A DNA stretch of 64,000 bases from an uncultured Clostridia bacterium (GCA_934462715.1 CAKSIJ010000015.1:1-64000), one strand, 5' to 3'; counted from the first letter of the stretch, positions 54,066-62,479 are shown. Numbers and translations are program-made. Notes: generated by a model not told the origin, from the sequence alone.

Positions 54066-54140
54066 CTCTCCATTCCGCCGCCGTATGGCGGTACAATCCA
54101 AACGCGAAAAAGATACAATATGCGCAGCATATTTTTCACG
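54066..54140 (-). repeat. Composite intergenic repeat with hairpin-SD cassette, copy D
   Basis: On the minus strand CGTGAAAAA (54140-54132) pairs with TTTTTCGCG (54111-54103), with ATATGC/GCATAT-like inner pairing. The hairpin CCGCC-ATAC-GGCGG (within 54092-54077), linker GGAAT (54076-54072) and SD GGAGAG (54071-54066) follow. It starts immediately after the kinase stop at 54141. Confidence 0.8.
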
Positions 54141-55790
54141 TTATCTTTCCTTATCCACATACATTATCATTGTCACCCTTGTGCCGTTTGAGTCGGACTC
54201 AACGCTCATTCCGCACTCCTCGCCGTAAACAAGCTTGATTCTCTGATTAACATTCCTCATGCCGATGTGCCTTGCAAAATCCTCAAACGGTACTTTGAGC
54301 TGTTCTCTCATTTGCAAAAGCTTTTCGGGCGACATTCCCGGGCCGTTATCCTCGACAATAAATATCAGCTTATCTGAATCCCTTTTTGCCGCAATCTTTA
54401 ATATTCCTTTTTTGTCAGTCATTTCCTTAAAACCGTGCATCACGGAATTTTCTATAATAGGCTGCAGGAAAAGCTTCAGGCAAACGCAATCCTCACAAGC
54501 TTTGTCAACGTCCCATATGGCTTCAAAATCAAGTCCCGTTTTGAGCCTTTCAATTTCTATGTATTCCTTTGAAATCTCTATTTCCCTGCCTACCGTCGTT
54601 TCGTACTTCGGTTCGTCCATCGCAAACTGCAATATGTTGCAAAGCAGAATGATAATTCTTATAGCGTCATTGTCACATTTCGTGATTTCCATTATCACCG
54701 CATTGGCAAAATTCAAAACATTGAATACAAAGTGCGGATTTATCTGCATTTGCAGAGCCGAAAGCTGTGCCGAATGAAGCGCATTAAGGCTTTGCGCGAT
54801 TTTTTCTTCAATATTTTCTCCGTTGTTAAGCAGTTCCAGAACATTACTGTTCAAATTCTTTATGTTTTTATCCTCGGCAGGGTCTATTCTTGACAGTATA
54901 TCCGAAATGCTTTCATATAAAAGTATCGAGCAGACAAATGCCATTATAAAAACCACCGCAACGCTTACGGCAAGATAGAGCAGAAAATATATAGTTGCAG
55001 TTTCATATACTGTTCTTGCGTTTCCGCTGCCCTCTGCAAAGGTCATTGACACCGATTCGTTGCTGAAATCATATATTCTGTCCTTTTTCGTACCGTTCCC
55101 GGTATTTCCGCATTCAAATACCGTATTTCCGTCTATATTGGTCAGTATCAGCCCTATGTCAAGTCTGTAATCGTCAAGCCGTATTTTATGTTCAAGCTCT
55201 TGCTTATTTAGAGAGAATATCATAAGTCCCGAAAGCTCTCCGCCGGGATTTATACCATGGCATACGTTAACGGTATCTCCCGATGAATACACAAATTCAC
55301 TCTTTTTGCAGGTTAAATACCGCTCATACCATTCGGGGTGAATTTCGTCAACATATCCGCTTTGTGCGCTTGAAATAACATATCTGTTTTTCATGCTGTA
55401 TATCCCGATCGACTCCACAGTATCGCTTGTTCTTACCGCATTGATTATCAGTGAGCTTATTCCGTCGCCCATTGCGGTTGCCTCCATTCCGCTCATCTTG
55501 TCGATGCTGCTCATCATGAAAGTATTTGTCACATTCTCCTGTGAAATGGAATTAAAGGAATCGTTTATTTGCTTAAACTGCTCCTCCAGGCAAATCGAGG
55601 TTTTCAGATATGCCACGTTAAGATTGTTCTCTATTTCGTTATTTATTTTTCCGGCATATATAATCGCAACGATTACATCAATCAAAATAACAGGAATTAT
55701 GAAGCATAGAATAATAATCTTACGAAATTGACCGAAAACCGTTTTCCAACGAGTATTTTTCATCAGATTTTTTATTACCTTAACTTTCAT
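54141..55790 (-). CDS. YesM-type sensor histidine kinase
   Basis: A 549-residue membrane kinase. Transmembrane helices at about 24-46 and 266-291 enclose an extracytoplasmic sensor domain. The phospho-acceptor is His353 in QMQINPHFVFNVLN. The N-box is FLQPIIENSVMHGF, and the ATP lid includes VEDNGPGM. YesM kinases sense extracellular oligosaccharides, often with a binding protein, and phosphorylate AraC-type regulators. The gene lies 41 nt after the cognate regulator and leads the PUL operon. Confidence 0.93.
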   Translation of the reverse strand: MKVKVIKNLMKNTRWKTVFGQFRKIIILCFIIPVILIDVIVAIIYAGKINNEIENNLNVAYLKTSICLEEQFKQINDSFNSISQENVTNTFMMSSIDKMSGMEATAMGDGISSLIINAVRTSDTVESIGIYSMKNRYVISSAQSGYVDEIHPEWYERYLTCKKSEFVYSSGDTVNVCHGINPGGELSGLMIFSLNKQELEHKIRLDDYRLDIGLILTNIDGNTVFECGNTGNGTKKDRIYDFSNESVSMTFAEGSGNARTVYETATIYFLLYLAVSVAVVFIMAFVCSILLYESISDILSRIDPAEDKNIKNLNSNVLELLNNGENIEEKIAQSLNALHSAQLSALQMQINPHFVFNVLNFANAVIMEITKCDNDAIRIIILLCNILQFAMDEPKYETTVGREIEISKEYIEIERLKTGLDFEAIWDVDKACEDCVCLKLFLQPIIENSVMHGFKEMTDKKGILKIAAKRDSDKLIFIVEDNGPGMSPEKLLQMREQLKVPFEDFARHIGMRNVNQRIKLVYGEECGMSVESDSNGTRVTMIMYVDKER

Positions 55791-55831
55791 ATCAAACCTC
55801 GCTTTTTCCGGTTTTACGGCAAAACCTGTTC

Positions 55832-57058
55832 CTAATCTCTTCCCGTCTTAATATACTTTTGTCTGTATTTGAGCGGTGTACACCCTGTATACTGCTTAAA
55901 TGTATTATAAAAATGCGTTCTGCTCTTATACCCAAGACTTGTGTGCAGCTCGCCGAGTGAAACGGTTTCGTCCTTTATAAGCTCTTTTGCCTTTTTAATC
56001 CTTGCCCCGTTCAGATAATCTCCGAAATTGCACCCCAGATACTTTATCATAAATCTGTCAACCGTTCTTTCGCTCATATAAAGAATTGAAGCAATATTTT
56101 TTCTTGTTATATCGTTTTTGTAGTTTTCTTCTATGTATTTATTAATTTCAAGTATGTTCTTTTCTATGTTTTCAATTTTCGAGCTTTTTTCTATAAACCT
56201 CCCGATATTTTTGAAAAACCCCCGCTCCGAGCATTGTATGTTGCGTTTCATTTCCCTCATGCTTTCGCAGATCTGATAATTATCGGCTTCGGTTTTCAGC
56301 GCAAAACATTCTGTGATTCTTGCTTTCAATTCCTCCGGCGCCTTTGTAAGCGCGGCATTTTGAAGCTTTGAGGCAAACAGTACCGCATATTCCTCGCTGC
56401 TGTAAGCCACTGGAACGGAATAATACTCATCATTTTCGCAGCATATAATTCTCATAAACGCCTCCGTAAAGTGTTCCTTTCCGTGCTTCCATTTATTGCT
56501 TATATAATCCTCATAGCCGGCTATTTTAAAATACATCATGCAGCACGGAGAATATTCGGATATTCCGTTTAATATCTCGCTTTCTCCGTTCAGCTCCTCT
56601 TCGGAATCCAGAAAATAACGGTTTATCAGATTTTTTCTTTCTCTTATGAGATCATCGCTGATAAAACGGTTTGTATAGCTCTTTTTTGAAAGGCATTTGT
56701 TAAGCTTATCAAAGGTTTCGTCCAACTGAGCAAAACTCAAAGGCTTTGTAATATATCCCACAACATCGTATGCCAGAGCTTCGACCGCATAATCGAATTT
56801 TTTATATGCGCTGAAAAGCACAACCTTGATATTCGGGTATCTCTGATACACAAACTTTGCAATATCCACACCTGTCTTTTTGGGCATTAAAATATCGGTA
56901 ATCACGGCGTCAACGCTGTTTTTGGTTATGTATTCCACCACGGAAGCGCCGTTATCAAACATTCCCACAACCTCAAAATCATATTTTTTCCAATCAACCA
57001 GCCTGTAAAAGTGCTTTAAAAAGTTTGCATCGTCATCTGCTATAATCAACTTATACAT
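55832..57058 (-). CDS. YesN-type response regulator with AraC DNA-binding domain
   Basis: A 408-residue protein. The receiver domain (1-120) has the acidic pair D8/D9, phospho-acceptor Asp55 in VITDILMPK and Lys105 in ITKPLSF. A helical linker follows, then an AraC-type pair of helix-turn-helix motifs (about 305-404) ending LGYKSRTHFYNTFKQYTGCTPLKYRQ. It is expected to activate its own operon when phosphorylated by the adjacent YesM-type kinase. SD AGAGGAA precedes the ATG. First gene of the 13-gene unit. Confidence 0.94.
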   Translation of the reverse strand: MYKLIIADDDANFLKHFYRLVDWKKYDFEVVGMFDNGASVVEYITKNSVDAVITDILMPKKTGVDIAKFVYQRYPNIKVVLFSAYKKFDYAVEALAYDVVGYITKPLSFAQLDETFDKLNKCLSKKSYTNRFISDDLIRERKNLINRYFLDSEEELNGESEILNGISEYSPCCMMYFKIAGYEDYISNKWKHGKEHFTEAFMRIICCENDEYYSVPVAYSSEEYAVLFASKLQNAALTKAPEELKARITECFALKTEADNYQICESMREMKRNIQCSERGFFKNIGRFIEKSSKIENIEKNILEINKYIEENYKNDITRKNIASILYMSERTVDRFMIKYLGCNFGDYLNGARIKKAKELIKDETVSLGELHTSLGYKSRTHFYNTFKQYTGCTPLKYRQKYIKTGRD

Positions 57059-57103
57059 TGCGTTCCTCTTTCTTGCATTACATACTCATTCTGTCCTGTA
57101 ATA

Positions 57104-57132
57104 ATTATAAATTACACAACTTTTAAATTCAA
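57104..57132 (-). promoter_or_regulatory. Promoter of the 13-gene polysaccharide operon
   Basis: TTGAAT (57132-57127), a 17-nt spacer and TATAAT (57109-57104) on the minus strand, about 45 nt before the regulator ATG. Confidence 0.75.
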
Positions 57133-57356
57133 CCGATTGCCTTTTTTTGTCCAAATAGAGCAATTTTTCTTAAACCTTGAACAAATTATGAACATTTTGT
57201 AAATTGTGTTTTTACGGTTGCCCCGATTATGTAAAAATGCATATTTATTTTGTTTAACAGTTTTTTTCACTTCTTATTATAATATACAAGCGTCAGCAAT
57301 ACCAGCGGTAATAATTTACAGAGTCAAACCGCCCGTAAGATTTAAAAAAAATTATA

Positions 57357-57394
57357 TTTCTAATCTTTTTCTAATTTTTATATTGTATTATAAT
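57357..57394 (+). promoter_or_regulatory. Promoter with OmpR-type 11-bp direct repeats before the response regulator
   Basis: TTTCTAAT occurs at 57357-57364 and 57368-57375, exactly 11 bp apart, followed by TATAAT at 57389-57394. The -35 is poor. Repeats one helical turn apart are the usual OmpR/PhoB-family site, so autoregulation is plausible. Confidence 0.5.
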
Positions 57395-57423
57395 TTCAGA
57401 ATCAAGAACGGAGGCATTAAAAG

Positions 57424-58089
57424 ATGAAAATTTTAATTATAGATGATTCGGAAAACCTGTGCAACGCAATAAAAAAATGCCTTGAGGGGCAGGGGTATTC
57501 GGCAGACACCGCATATGACGGGAAAAGCGGTTTGAGAAAAGCTCTGACAAACGAATATGATATTATCCTGCTTGACATAATGATGCCGCAGATGAACGGC
57601 TATGAAGTACTTAAAAAGCTGAGAGCCGAACAGCGCCGTATACCTACTATTATGATTACGGCAAAAAACGAAGTAAGCGATATGATCGAGGGTCTGGAGC
57701 TTGGCGCAGACGATTTCATACAAAAGCCGTTCAATATAGACGTGCTTGCGGCAAAGATCAGAGCAATTGCAAGAAGAAGCAGCATTGACGGTGCCGACAG
57801 CGATATGCTCAGATATGCGGATTTCATTCTTACAAATTCCACACACAAGCTTACAACCGATAAGCTTGAAATTACACTGAACGACTGTGAGTGTGAAATA
57901 ATGAAGTATTTTATTAAAAACAGCTCTGTTATCGTACCTGCGGAAAAGCTTTCGGAGATTTCGGAAAATACCGACAGCGAAGAAAAAATACGTGCCTGCG
58001 TCGACCGTCTGATTAAAAAGCTTCAATACATCTGTTCAAGAGCAAGAATCATAAAAATCAACGGCGTGGGATATAAATTGTGCTTTTGA
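57424..58089 (+). CDS. OmpR-type response regulator with diverged DNA-binding domain
   Basis: A 221-residue protein. The receiver domain is canonical (DD at 7-8, Asp51 in LLDIMMPQ, Lys101 in QKPF). The C-terminal part (about 125-221) keeps a winged-helix pattern ending IIKINGVGYKLCF, but the usual recognition-helix region is short and altered compared with the regulator at 61749. GGAGG precedes the ATG. No kinase is adjacent. It probably controls the VTC-DUF4956-CotH genes downstream, whose promoter carries 11-bp direct repeats. Confidence 0.87.
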   Translation: MKILIIDDSENLCNAIKKCLEGQGYSADTAYDGKSGLRKALTNEYDIILLDIMMPQMNGYEVLKKLRAEQRRIPTIMITAKNEVSDMIEGLELGADDFIQKPFNIDVLAAKIRAIARRSSIDGADSDMLRYADFILTNSTHKLTTDKLEITLNDCECEIMKYFIKNSSVIVPAEKLSEISENTDSEEKIRACVDRLIKKLQYICSRARIIKINGVGYKLCF

Positions 58090-58114
58090 AAAAAATTAAC
58101 AAAAAAATACTTGC

Positions 58115-58147
58115 TTTAATGTTCTTTTAATGTTACTATATTATAAT
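58115..58147 (+). promoter_or_regulatory. VTC operon promoter with 11-bp direct repeats
   Basis: TTTAATGTT at 58115-58123 and again at 58126-58134 are 11 bp apart and cover the -35 position. TATAAT follows at 58142-58147. The lack of a consensus -35 suggests dependence on an OmpR/PhoB-family activator. Confidence 0.6.
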
Positions 58148-58172
58148 AGCAGTCATAAAAGGAGATGAGCTT

Positions 58173-58913
58173 ATGGCTATTGAAGTATTCAACAGATATG
58201 AACACAAATATCTTATAGATACCGCCTCATACAAAAAAATAATTAAAATAATGGACACGCATATGGTTTCCGATCCGTACAACAAAGACCGCAAGCCGTA
58301 CACTATCGCCAACATATATTATGATACCCCGGACGATTACCTGATAAGAACCTCATTATTGAGTCCGCCCTACAAGGAAAAGCTCAGACTGAGGTCATAC
58401 GGAGTTCCCGAAAAAGATTCAATGGTATTTCTTGAAATAAAAAAGAAATTCAACGGAATCGTAAACAAGCGCAGAAGCGTTCTGACCCTTTCGGAAGCCT
58501 ATCGGTTCACCGACACCGGGGAAATACCTGAAATAAAGGATTACATGAACGAACAGGTTTTAAATGAAATTTCTTATTTTCTGTCACGCTATGAGCTTCT
58601 CCCGAAGCTATATCTGGCATATGACCGTATCGCATATTTTGAAAAGGACAATAACGATCTCAGAATTTCATTCGACACAAACATACGCTCAAGACGATAC
58701 GATTTGGGTTTGGAGCTCGGCGATTACGGAGAAAGGCTTTTGGAAAACGGAATGTACCTTATGGAAATAAAAACCTCTCTTGCAAAGCCGTTATGGCTGA
58801 CAAAAATGCTTACAGAGCTTGAAATAAAAAGAACCGGCTTTTCCAAATACGGAACCGAATACAAGCAATATATCGGCAATCCGAGCGCAAAAGCAAGCAA
58901 AAAAGCTATATAA
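58173..58913 (+). CDS. VTC-domain (polyphosphate polymerase-like) protein
   Basis: A 246-residue protein built from one VTC domain (PF09359-like). Tunnel-lining basic and acidic motifs appear in order: RYEHKYLID (8-16), KLRLRSYG, FLEIKKKFNG, RIAYF, RISFDTNIRSR and LMEIKTS. In yeast Vtc4 this fold makes polyphosphate from ATP; bacterial proteins with only this domain are less characterised. It has no SPX or membrane part. GGAG precedes the ATG. It is cotranscribed with a DUF4956 membrane protein and a CotH-like protein. Confidence 0.9.
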   Translation: MAIEVFNRYEHKYLIDTASYKKIIKIMDTHMVSDPYNKDRKPYTIANIYYDTPDDYLIRTSLLSPPYKEKLRLRSYGVPEKDSMVFLEIKKKFNGIVNKRRSVLTLSEAYRFTDTGEIPEIKDYMNEQVLNEISYFLSRYELLPKLYLAYDRIAYFEKDNNDLRISFDTNIRSRRYDLGLELGDYGERLLENGMYLMEIKTSLAKPLWLTKMLTELEIKRTGFSKYGTEYKQYIGNPSAKASKKAI

Positions 58914-58920
58914 AAAACAA

Positions 58921-58945
58921 GCCGCCGTAAGGCAGCGGAACGGAG
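58921..58945 (+). promoter_or_regulatory. Hairpin-linker-SD cassette before the DUF4956 gene
   Basis: GCCGCC-GTAA-GGCAGC (58921-58936, one mismatch), linker GGAAC (58937-58941), SD GGAG (58942-58945). ATG at 58953. Confidence 0.7.
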
Positions 58946-58952
58946 AATTATT

Positions 58953-59639
58953 ATGAATGAATTATTTAACACCATACTTTCAAACGTTTCATCGGATATA
59001 ACGGTGATGTCATCGGTTGTAACAATACTTGCCGCCCTCCTGTTCGGAGCGGCAATAGCCTTTACCTACTACAAAACTCAGCAGGAGGCGCTTTATCAGC
59101 GAAGCCTTGCAGTAACGCTGTTTATGCTTCCGGTTATCCTGTCGGTAATCATACTGTTTGTCGGGAGCAATATCGCCAGAGCCTTTTCTCTTGCCGGAAC
59201 TCTCTCGATAATCCGATTCAGAAGCAACCCGGGCGACGCAAAGGATATAGGCTATATATTCTTTGACATTGCGGCAGGTCTTGCCTGCGGAGTCGGCTTA
59301 TACGGTTACGGAGCATTGTTTGTGCTTATACTTTGCGCCGTTATCTTCTTTATTGAGAAAAAGGGGATTTTCACACCCAAAGCTGTCAGAAAACAGCTTA
59401 AAATCACAATTCCGGAGGATTTAAACTACAAAGGCGCTTTTGACGATATACTCGGCAAATATGCAAAAAGCTATACTCTTACAAGAATAAAGACAACCGA
59501 TCTCGGCTCGCTTTTTGAAATAATTTATACCATATCGCTTGACGGCGACATAAATGAGCAGGAGCTTATAAACGAATTAAGAACACGAAACGGCAATCTT
59601 ACAATTATACTTTCGGAGCTGCCGCAGGACTCAAAATAA
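58953..59639 (+). CDS. DUF4956 membrane protein
   Basis: A 228-residue protein. About four transmembrane helices lie between residues 18 and 135. The conserved loop between helices reads AGTLSIIRFRSNPGDAKDIGYIFFDIAAGLACGVG, the hallmark of DUF4956. A soluble C-terminal domain (about 145-228) follows with a ferredoxin-like strand pattern. Function unknown. DUF4956 genes are often found beside VTC and CotH genes in Firmicutes, suggesting one membrane-linked phosphate or kinase system. Confidence 0.88.
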   Translation: MNELFNTILSNVSSDITVMSSVVTILAALLFGAAIAFTYYKTQQEALYQRSLAVTLFMLPVILSVIILFVGSNIARAFSLAGTLSIIRFRSNPGDAKDIGYIFFDIAAGLACGVGLYGYGALFVLILCAVIFFIEKKGIFTPKAVRKQLKITIPEDLNYKGAFDDILGKYAKSYTLTRIKTTDLGSLFEIIYTISLDGDINEQELINELRTRNGNLTIILSELPQDSK

Positions 59640-59642
59640 TAT

Positions 59643-59668
59643 GCCGCCAAACAGCGGCAGAATGGAGG
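59643..59668 (+). promoter_or_regulatory. Hairpin-linker-SD cassette before the CotH gene
   Basis: GCCGC-(6 nt)-GCGGC (59643-59658), linker AGAAT (59659-59663), SD GGAGG (59664-59668). ATG at 59676. Confidence 0.75.
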
Positions 59669-59675
59669 AATTACT

Positions 59676-61628
59676 ATGAAAAAACTGTTATTCATACTTC
59701 TTGCACTGACCTTTATCACAATTCCGATTATTTCGGATGCAGATGATTCGGACAAAACATATAAGGATATATTTCAAAAAGACAAGGTAATCGATGTTTA
59801 TATAGACATAGACGAGGACGATTTAACCGATATAAGAAATCATCCTCAAAATGAAGAATACCACTCGGCAGACATTACTGTTGACGGCATAAAGGTTGAA
59901 AATGCCGGAATTCGAACAAAGGGAAACATGACCTTAAACTCGGTCGCAAGCTCCGATTCGAACAGGTACAGCTATCGGATCAAATTCAACAAATACGTCA
60001 AGGGCAGCAAGCTGCTCGGGCTTGACGAGCTTTGCTTAAACAGCGGATATTCCGATCCCTCGTATATGCGTGAATATCTCCATTACGAAATGCTTCGCAA
60101 AATAGGAATGAACGTACCCGAAACCGCTTTTTGCAGAGTGTATATAAACAATGAATATGCAGGCTTTTATTTAGCCGTTGAGGGACTCGACAGCACATTC
60201 TTAAAGGACAATTTCGGCGAAAACTATAAAAACGGAAATTTCTATAAAATGGACGAGGGTTCAACGCTCGAATACAAGGAGGACGAAAACTACACCTATG
60301 CCGATTTGAAATCGGGCAACGATACCAATCTTGCAAGCTTTAAGGAATTTGTCAAAAAGCTTAACGATGTAACAACGGGCGAAAAGGGCGATATTGAAAG
60401 CTTCTTAGATGTTGACAGCGCACTGAAATATATCGCTTCAAACACTGTATTATGCAATTATGACAGCTATAACGGAAATATGCACCATAATTTCTATCTG
60501 TATGAAGATGAAAACGGAGTATTTACCATTGTTCCGTGGGATTTCAATATGTCATTCGGGGGCTTTAACGGCGAAAATTCCGAGGTAGGAATAGATACTC
60601 CGTTTATTTCCGGCAGTCTTGAAACGCTGCCGCTTATAAATAAGCTTCTTTCCGTTCCCGAATATAAGGAAAAATATTATGGGTATATCAAGGAAATGAT
60701 GAGTATCCTCGAAAGCTTTGAGAGCCGTGTAACAGAGCTTAAAGGAATAATATCTCCATATGTAAAGAATGATACAACCGCCTTTTACACATATGATGAA
60801 TTTGACAGGGCAACGTCAAAGCAGAAGGAATCAGCCGCCGTTAAGCCGTCCGATGAGCCGGACAATAACGAAAACGGAAAACGGGGTAAAAGCTTCGGCG
60901 GCGGTTCATCTATTATAAACTGCGTTGAAAACAGGCTTGAAAATATTAACAAGCAATTCAGCGGTGAAGCCGAAAAAACAACCGAAGCCGCACAAAACGC
61001 AAGAGGAGGTCCCGGCGGAAGATTCGGCGGTGACAGACAGCCTCCGCAAGGACAACCGAATGGCAATAACGGCGGCAACGGTAATAATTTCACACCGCCC
61101 GAGCCGCCGGAGGGTTTTCCGGGCGGAAATCCGGAAGATAACGGCGGAAACGCAATGCAGCCGCCGGAGCAGCCGCAGGATTCCGGTCAATCTCAAAATC
61201 AAAACAAACCCGGCTTCGGCGGAGGACGGGGAGATTTCAAAGGCGGCAAACCCGATTCCGACAGTCAAAGCAGCAGCTCAACCATAAGAGTACACATTAA
61301 CGGTCACATCGTAAAATTTGACAAGGATCCTTATATAAAGGACGATACCACTCTTGTCGGCTTCCGTTCGGTGCTTGAAGCGCTCGGTGCAGAGGTTGAC
61401 TGGGACGAAGCGACAAAAACCGTCACTGCATCTAAGGACGGCACAACAATTAAGCTTGTGATCGGCGATAAAACCGCATATGTAAACGGCGAAGCCGCCG
61501 AGCTTTTGCAAGCCCCGGAAATTGAAGAAAATTCCACAATGATTCCGATAAGATTTATTTCGGAACAATTAGGTATGACGGTTTCGTGGGATCAAAGCAC
61601 ACGGCTTATCACCGTAACTTCAAAATAA
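59676..61628 (+). CDS. Secreted CotH-family kinase with copper amine oxidase-like stalk domain
   Basis: A 650-residue protein with signal peptide (about 1-22). The CotH domain (about 35-395) contains YMREYLHYEMLRKIG, YAGFYLAVEG and the atypical kinase catalytic segment NMHHNFYLYED...IVPWDFNMSFGG. A low-complexity Gly/Pro/Asn/Gln linker (about 395-535) follows. The C-terminal copper-amine-oxidase N-domain-like repeat (about 537-650) has PYIKDDTTLVGFRSVLEALGA and MIPIRFISEQLG. CotH proteins phosphorylate secreted proteins in spore formers; here a surface role is likely. Last gene of the VTC operon. Confidence 0.9.
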   Translation: MKKLLFILLALTFITIPIISDADDSDKTYKDIFQKDKVIDVYIDIDEDDLTDIRNHPQNEEYHSADITVDGIKVENAGIRTKGNMTLNSVASSDSNRYSYRIKFNKYVKGSKLLGLDELCLNSGYSDPSYMREYLHYEMLRKIGMNVPETAFCRVYINNEYAGFYLAVEGLDSTFLKDNFGENYKNGNFYKMDEGSTLEYKEDENYTYADLKSGNDTNLASFKEFVKKLNDVTTGEKGDIESFLDVDSALKYIASNTVLCNYDSYNGNMHHNFYLYEDENGVFTIVPWDFNMSFGGFNGENSEVGIDTPFISGSLETLPLINKLLSVPEYKEKYYGYIKEMMSILESFESRVTELKGIISPYVKNDTTAFYTYDEFDRATSKQKESAAVKPSDEPDNNENGKRGKSFGGGSSIINCVENRLENINKQFSGEAEKTTEAAQNARGGPGGRFGGDRQPPQGQPNGNNGGNGNNFTPPEPPEGFPGGNPEDNGGNAMQPPEQPQDSGQSQNQNKPGFGGGRGDFKGGKPDSDSQSSSSTIRVHINGHIVKFDKDPYIKDDTTLVGFRSVLEALGAEVDWDEATKTVTASKDGTTIKLVIGDKTAYVNGEAAELLQAPEIEENSTMIPIRFISEQLGMTVSWDQSTRLITVTSK

Positions 61629-61643
61629 ATTAATAATTATCAA

Positions 61644-61682
61644 TTTACTTTTTTATACATTTGTGTTATACTTCATTATAAT
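61644..61682 (+). promoter_or_regulatory. Promoter region of the OmpR/HAMP two-component pair
   Basis: Two overlapping options: TTTACT (61644-61649) with 17 nt to TATACT (61667-61672), or TATAAT (61677-61682) with a weak -35. Which is used cannot be decided. Confidence 0.45.
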
Positions 61683-61689
61683 AGCAAAA

Positions 61690-61709
61690 GGGGCTGTGAA
61701 AGCAGCCCC
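61690..61709 (+). other. Leader hairpin before the response regulator
   Basis: GGGGCTG-(TGAAAG)-CAGCCCC is a perfect 7-bp stem near the 5' end of the predicted transcript. It might stabilise the mRNA or act with the following TGCC-ATCG-GGCA cassette. Confidence 0.5.
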
Positions 61710-61722
61710 GGCTGCAATATTA

Positions 61723-61742
61723 TGCCATCGGGCAGAATGGGG
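61723..61742 (+). promoter_or_regulatory. Short hairpin-linker-SD cassette before the response regulator
   Basis: TGCC-ATCG-GGCA (61723-61734) with linker AGAAT (61734-61738, sharing the last stem base) and SD GGGG (61739-61742). ATG at 61749. Confidence 0.6.
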
Positions 61743-61748
61743 ATTTTT

Positions 61749-62420
61749 ATGAGAATACTTGTTGCGGAAGATGAGAAAATTTTAAATTCAATGATTACCA
61801 AAACACTTACAAACGAAGGCTACAGCGTCGATAGCTGCTATAACGGCGAGGACGCTCTGCATTTTCTTAAAATGGGCGAATTTGACCTTGTAATTATGGA
61901 CATCATGATGCCAAAGCTCAGCGGCACCGACGCAGTAAAGGCAATGAGAGCCGGTCATGATGAAACGCCGGTAATTTTTCTTACCGCTAAGGACAGCGTA
62001 TCGGACAGAGTAAACGGTCTTGATCTCGGAGCGCAGGACTATATAGTCAAACCCTTTGCCTTTGAAGAGCTTCTTGCCCGAATACGCGCCGTAACAAGAG
62101 CCGTTTTGGGAAACAGTACAAACATACTTTCCATAGGGGATTTAACGCTCGATACAAAATCAAAAACCGTAAAGCGTGCGGACAGCATTATCACACTGAC
62201 GGCAAAGGAATATGAGCTGCTTGAATATATGATGTATAACAAAGGAATAATTTTATCACGAGAAAAAATAGAAAATCATATCTGGAACTTTAATTATATG
62301 GGCGGAACAAACGTTGTTGACGTATATATCAGATACCTCCGTAAAAAAATCGATGACCCTTATGAGAAAAAGCTCATTCATACGATAAGAGGCTTCGGAT
62401 ATTTAATTGATGAAAAATAA
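61749..62420 (+). CDS. OmpR/PhoB-family response regulator
   Basis: A 223-residue protein. The receiver domain has Asp51 (VIMDIMMPK), Thr79 (FLTA) and Lys101 (VKPF). The winged-helix domain (about 130-223) has LTAKEYELLEYMM, the recognition helix VDVYIRYLRKKID and the wing HTIRGFGYLI. An in-frame start at 61722 would only translate the cassette (PSGRMGIF), so the ATG at 61749 is used. Its kinase gene follows after 59 nt. It may regulate the VTC cluster upstream, whose promoter has 11-bp repeats. Confidence 0.94.
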   Translation: MRILVAEDEKILNSMITKTLTNEGYSVDSCYNGEDALHFLKMGEFDLVIMDIMMPKLSGTDAVKAMRAGHDETPVIFLTAKDSVSDRVNGLDLGAQDYIVKPFAFEELLARIRAVTRAVLGNSTNILSIGDLTLDTKSKTVKRADSIITLTAKEYELLEYMMYNKGIILSREKIENHIWNFNYMGGTNVVDVYIRYLRKKIDDPYEKKLIHTIRGFGYLIDEK

Positions 62421-62479
62421 ATTTGCGGTGAATACGCCCATGGAAAATTGGTTTTGTGAAAGGGTTTGGTGACATAACA

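Larger units (their letters stand above)
57059..57423. other. Divergent promoter region between yesN-type and OmpR-type regulators
   Basis: This 365-nt gap contains no gene. It holds the PUL operon promoter on the minus strand (57104-57132). On the plus strand it has a possible upstream promoter (TTAACA about 57254-57259, TATAAT 57278-57283) and a proximal TATAAT (57389-57394) preceded by 11-bp-spaced direct repeats. A weak GCGGT/ACCGC stem (about 57300-57333) lies between. Confidence 0.5.

Noticed and set aside
60785..61268. Antisense Pro/Leu-rich frames over the CotH linker
   Set aside because: They mirror the Gly/Pro/Asn low-complexity linker and have no start signals.
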